Part shown: in pieces, positions 61,364 through 64,000 of the stretch
Layout of the letters: each line of letters begins with the position of its first letter
How positions within the stretch are numbered: position 1 is the stretch's first letter
Program-made: the position numbers and the translations under genes
NCBI GenBank assembly: GCA_937888805.1
Contig: CALBEY010000108.1
Span: 1-64,000, forward strand
Reading direction: 5' to 3'
DNA length: 64,000 bases
Source of the DNA: an uncultured Burkholderiaceae bacterium
Lineage (GTDB): Bacteria; Pseudomonadota; Gammaproteobacteria; Burkholderiales; Burkholderiaceae_B
The notes under the pieces: generated by a model
Databases searched by the model: none
Told to the model about the DNA's origin: nothing
What the model saw: the letters and a program-made list of their open reading frames with translations, nothing else

Positions 61364-61566
61364 ATGAAAACTATTAAAAATCGCCTTAAAACTCTCACCT
61401 GATGCTTCAAGTTAAATCCTTATTTGCAAAGATTGACAAAACGTTGACCGGCATGATTATCTTTGCAGCGTTGCAAAGATCGCTATCAGTGTGCGATCCT
61501 CAAGATGAACTCAAGTTGCATCCGAGCCTAACGAGCCAAGGCGAGCAACACCAGAAGAGATATTAA
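61364..61566 (+). other. two tiny overlapping ORFs (12 and 54 codons), doubtful
   Basis: ATG at 61364 with AGGAGA 11 nt upstream opens a 12-codon frame (MKTIKNRLKTLT). Its stop TGA overlaps an ATG at 61402 that opens a 54-codon frame ending at 61566. The longer frame contains the palindromic operator-like site and TTGACA, so it is more likely a non-coding coincidence or a gene remnant. I do not recognise the product. Confidence 0.2.
61433..61480 (+). promoter_or_regulatory. putative promoter/operator of the amidase unit
   Basis: A perfect -35 TTGACA (61433-61438) is followed at 16 bp by a weak -10 GATTAT. The palindrome ATCTTTGCA-GCGT-TGCAAAGAT (61459-61480) abuts the -10, where a repressor would block transcription. 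A third copy, TGCAAAGAT (61425-61433), lies just upstream and shares its last T with the -35 box. The bound regulator is unknown. Confidence 0.45.
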
Positions 61567-61684
61567 AACTGCAAGCTATTTGTTAAAGATTACTGAACAG
61601 ATGCATTGCAGGGTTTGATCTGAAGACTTTTACTTTTTAAAGACAACCTTTTACTTTGCACATTTTTAAATATGAGGTTTATGC

Positions 61685-62977
61685 ATGCTCGAAGACCGTA
61701 TCCACACCTTTACAGCAACAAAAATAGTTCAGCAGATTCGGGACAAAAAACTTAACGCTGAAAAGGTTGCGCGTGCCTGCCTAAATCGAATCTCTGAACG
61801 TGAATCTGGTGTTCAAGCTTGGGAATACATTGATCCCGCGCTCGTCATTCGGCAGGCGCAAGCTCTTGATCAAGGGCCATTCAAAGGCGCATTACATGGC
61901 GTGCCCGTTGGCATCAAAGATATTATCGACACCGTCGACATGCCAACAACATACGGCACACCGATTCACGCTGGACATCAGCCCAATAAGGATGCGGCTT
62001 GTGTGGCCCTAACGCGACGGGCTGGTGGCATCATTCTTGGAAAAACGGTTTCGACTGAATTTGCGAACCGGTATCCTGGCAAAACCATGCACCCGATGGA
62101 TCCCAGTCGAACACCAGGCGGCTCATCAAGCGGTTCTTCTGCCGCAGTAGGAGACGGTATGGTTCCCCTGGCGATCGGTACGCAAACATCTGGCTCAACC
62201 ATACGCCCGGCTGCCTACAACGGTTGCTTTGGGTATCGGCCCACTTGGGGTGATTTCAGGATGACTGGGGTGATGGAAGCAGCAGGGTCTTTCGATACCT
62301 TGGGGCTGATTGCACGCTCAATTGAAGATATCGCCTTATACAGACATGTGTTGCTAGGCGAAATGTCTGAAGCGCAAGCTGTCCGCAACTGTCAACCGCC
62401 ACGCGTGGGCGTTTGTCGGACTCAATTCTGGGATGAGGCGGATCACGCCACTAAGAGCGCCATTGAGTCCTGCGCGCAAGCGATGGCCAAAGCCGGTGCG
62501 ACAGTGACTGACCTAAGATTGTCAGCTGACTTTGATTCAATCGATGAGACACATCAACGGGTTTCGAGTTTTGAGTTTTCACGAAACCGCGCTTGGGAGC
62601 TCGACAATCATTTCGATGAGATCAGTCAAACGTTGCGTGAAAATCGTTTAAGACATGGCGCTGAATGTCGCTTTGAGCAATATCAAGACGCCAGAAAACA
62701 TTGCGAAGACTTGCGATTGCAGCTTGATGATGTCTTTAGAGATTTTGATGTCATCCTGACCCCATCAGCGCCTGGTGTCGCACCGATTGGACTGAACGCA
62801 ACAGGTTCGCATTCCTTTAGCTCAATCTGGACGGCTTGCCACACGCCCTCGATGACACTTCCTTTGTTTAGTGGCGATAACGCATTGCCAATCGGTGTTC
62901 AATTGGTTACCAAGCGTGATACCGACGACTATTTGTTTGCCGTGTCAAGTTGGACCTGCGGTCTGTTTGAGCGTTAA
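61685..62977 (+). CDS. amidase (amidase signature family)
   Basis: Amidase-signature hydrolase of 430 residues. The Ser-cisSer-Lys triad is visible: Lys78 (VGIKDIIDT), the Ser-rich GGSSSGSSA (145-153), and nucleophile Ser171 in TSGSTIRPA. GAFF near HGVPVGIKDI is the usual start of the core. The start ATG (GAGG about 8 nt upstream) is preferred over an out-of-frame ATG four bases earlier. Members hydrolyse diverse amides or ureas. Linked with the LigI-like gene downstream and the divergent TRAP/hydro-lyase operon, it may open an amide or imide substrate. Confidence 0.88.
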   Translation: MLEDRIHTFTATKIVQQIRDKKLNAEKVARACLNRISERESGVQAWEYIDPALVIRQAQALDQGPFKGALHGVPVGIKDIIDTVDMPTTYGTPIHAGHQPNKDAACVALTRRAGGIILGKTVSTEFANRYPGKTMHPMDPSRTPGGSSSGSSAAVGDGMVPLAIGTQTSGSTIRPAAYNGCFGYRPTWGDFRMTGVMEAAGSFDTLGLIARSIEDIALYRHVLLGEMSEAQAVRNCQPPRVGVCRTQFWDEADHATKSAIESCAQAMAKAGATVTDLRLSADFDSIDETHQRVSSFEFSRNRAWELDNHFDEISQTLRENRLRHGAECRFEQYQDARKHCEDLRLQLDDVFRDFDVILTPSAPGVAPIGLNATGSHSFSSIWTACHTPSMTLPLFSGDNALPIGVQLVTKRDTDDYLFAVSSWTCGLFER

Positions 62978-62988
62978 GATTTGATTCC

Positions 62989-63035
62989 CCCCTATTGTCT
63001 ACCGACCCGATGATTGGGGGGGTAGAAAATAGGGG
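62989..63035. repeat. imperfect inverted repeat between amidase and LigI-like gene
   Basis: Arms CCCCTATTGTCTACC and GGTAGAAAATAGGGG pair over 15 bp with one mismatch; the loop is 17 nt. C6 and G7 runs flank the inner ends. There is no T-run after it, so it may be a weak terminator, an RNA processing site or an operator. Confidence 0.5.
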
Positions 63036-63137
63036 CCAAAGTGTTACCTCATTGATGGTCAAACGCTCAAGAAATTCTCATCAATGCTCGACGCTTAACA
63101 CTTTTCAATCATCACCTTTAGAGCGCGCCAATTGCCC

Positions 63138-64000
63138 ATGAACCTAACGGCCCCCATCAAAACATACCTTGAGTCCGAGCGTAAGCCTTCGTTCGCGCTG
63201 CCGCCACTATCATGTGATTCGCACGTTCACGTATTCGGGCCAGCTAGCCTCTTTCCTTTTGATGAAAGCCGAAACTTTACGCCCGCTGATGCACCCAAAG
63301 AAAAACTCTTTGCGCTTCATAAGCGATTGGGTATCACGCGTTGTGTGATTGTCGGCTCAGCCCTGCACGGTTACGACCTTCGGGCCACACAAGATGCCAT
63401 TGCTCATGGCAATGGCCATTATCTTGGTATCGCGCTCGTTGAACCGGCAGTCACGCTGGGGGAACTTGAACGGCTCAAAAGCGTCGGTTTTCGCGGCGTC
63501 CGATTCAACTTCATGAAACACCTCAAATCATCTCTCACCGCTAGAGACTTATTACAGTTTTCCAAACGCTTGGCAGATATTGACATGCACTTGCAAGTTC
63601 ATTTTGAAAAAGAACTCATTCACGAACTCTCACCGATACTTGAGTCCTGCGCACAGCATGTCCCTGTTGTTGTCGATCACATCGGACGTGTTAATGCCAG
63701 CGATGGGTTAACGGGCAAACACTACATGGCCCTTTGCCGCCTGCTGGAGAAAACCAATTTTCACGTCAAGGTCAGCGGTATTGACCGGATAGACCAGACA
63801 CCGCCCTATCTGGCTGGCAAAAAACTAGCCGCCGACCTGGTTGCTCGATATCCAACCCAATGCCTTTGGGGGCTTGACTGGCCACATCCCAATCACACTC
63901 ATATTCCAGATGACGTCACACTGGTTGAAGCGTTAGCCGAGATCGCCCCAAGCCCTGAAGCGCTTACCGCTTTGTTGGTAAACAATCCGCAAAAGCTTTA
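63138..64000 (+). CDS. amidohydrolase 2 family protein, LigI-like lactonase (3'-truncated by window edge)
   Basis: The open frame runs from the ATG at 63138 to the end of the window without a stop (287 codons). It starts ...CDSHVHVFGPASLFPF and has IRC-type VGSALHGYDLRATQDAI, FRGVRFNFMKHL, VVDHIGR and WGLDWPHPNHT. His29, His31, His181 and Asp247 match the His31/His33/His180/Asp248 metal/catalytic set of LigI, the 2-pyrone-4,6-dicarboxylate lactonase of the amidohydrolase superfamily. Length to the edge fits a ~290-residue protein, so only a few residues are missing. Substrate may be PDC or another lactone. Confidence 0.85.
   Translation, partial: MNLTAPIKTYLESERKPSFALPPLSCDSHVHVFGPASLFPFDESRNFTPADAPKEKLFALHKRLGITRCVIVGSALHGYDLRATQDAIAHGNGHYLGIALVEPAVTLGELERLKSVGFRGVRFNFMKHLKSSLTARDLLQFSKRLADIDMHLQVHFEKELIHELSPILESCAQHVPVVVDHIGRVNASDGLTGKHYMALCRLLEKTNFHVKVSGIDRIDQTPPYLAGKKLAADLVARYPTQCLWGLDWPHPNHTHIPDDVTLVEALAEIAPSPEALTALLVNNPQKL

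Larger units (their letters stand above)
60894..61684. promoter_or_regulatory. 791-bp divergent regulatory region between dctP (system 2) and amidase
   Basis: No convincing gene of normal size. It is AT-rich and contains an A8-T8-A8 tract cluster (61181-61212), a TTGACA box (61433-61438), a 22-bp palindrome (61459-61480) with an extra half-site (61425-61433), and two tiny overlapping ORFs (61364-61402 and 61402-61566). It must hold the promoters of both divergent units. Confidence 0.6.

Overview
The window looks like a contiguous piece of a betaproteobacterial chromosome, most likely Burkholderiales and close to Alcaligenaceae. This is inferred from gene content and gene order (dapC-dapD-dapE-prmB; DUF3579 divergent from argD; exbB-exbD-lpxK-Trm112-kdsB-adk; purN followed by an RsmB/NOP methyltransferase) and from protein resemblance, not from a database search. 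Genes are tightly packed, with many 4-nt ATGA overlaps. The window starts inside dapC and ends inside a LigI-like amidohydrolase.

Region 1 (1-22 kb) is housekeeping. It holds the succinylase branch of lysine/diaminopimelate synthesis (dapC, dapD, dapE) with prmB and an ABC-F ATPase. Facing these are uvrD and a fatty-acid desaturase, then purN with an RsmB/NOP methyltransferase. A dense operon follows: ribF-ileS-lspA-coaBC-dedA-dut. Then come clpS/clpA, a cold-shock gene and a DUF192 protein.

Region 2 (22-45.7 kb) holds a pcaF-type thiolase, sodB, xseA, an envelope operon (exbB, exbD, lpxK, Trm112-like, kdsB, adk), an SDR coupled to murJ, rpsT, a 2-hydroxyacid dehydrogenase, arginine genes (argD, argF, argG), tex, tRNA-Val(UAC), HU, a Cys/Met-metabolism PLP enzyme, and rnr-rlmB. 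tRNA-Leu(CAG) follows. An inverted pair of DnaA boxes beside an AT-rich stretch lies between xseA and exbB.

Region 3 (45.8-64 kb) is accessory and metabolic. It holds a GNAT enzyme, an AEC transporter, a stand-alone FMN glutamate-synthase-like protein and a first TRAP transporter (dctQ-dctM-dctP). A decayed 3' fragment of an ectoine-hydroxylase gene (ectD) runs antisense to the head of a GntR/FCD regulator, followed by an MFS transporter. Last is a candidate catabolic locus. On the minus strand it reads TRAP dctP-dctQ-dctM, aconitase/LeuC-like, LeuD-like and isocitrate-lyase/PEP-mutase-like lyase. Divergent on the plus strand are an amidase and a LigI-like lactonase. The ~790-bp divergent gap carries a palindrome (ATCTTTGCA-4-TGCAAAGAT), an extra half-site and a TTGACA box. 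I infer uptake, lactone or amide opening, hydration and C-C cleavage of an unidentified organic acid. This locus is the best candidate for an undescribed system in the window.
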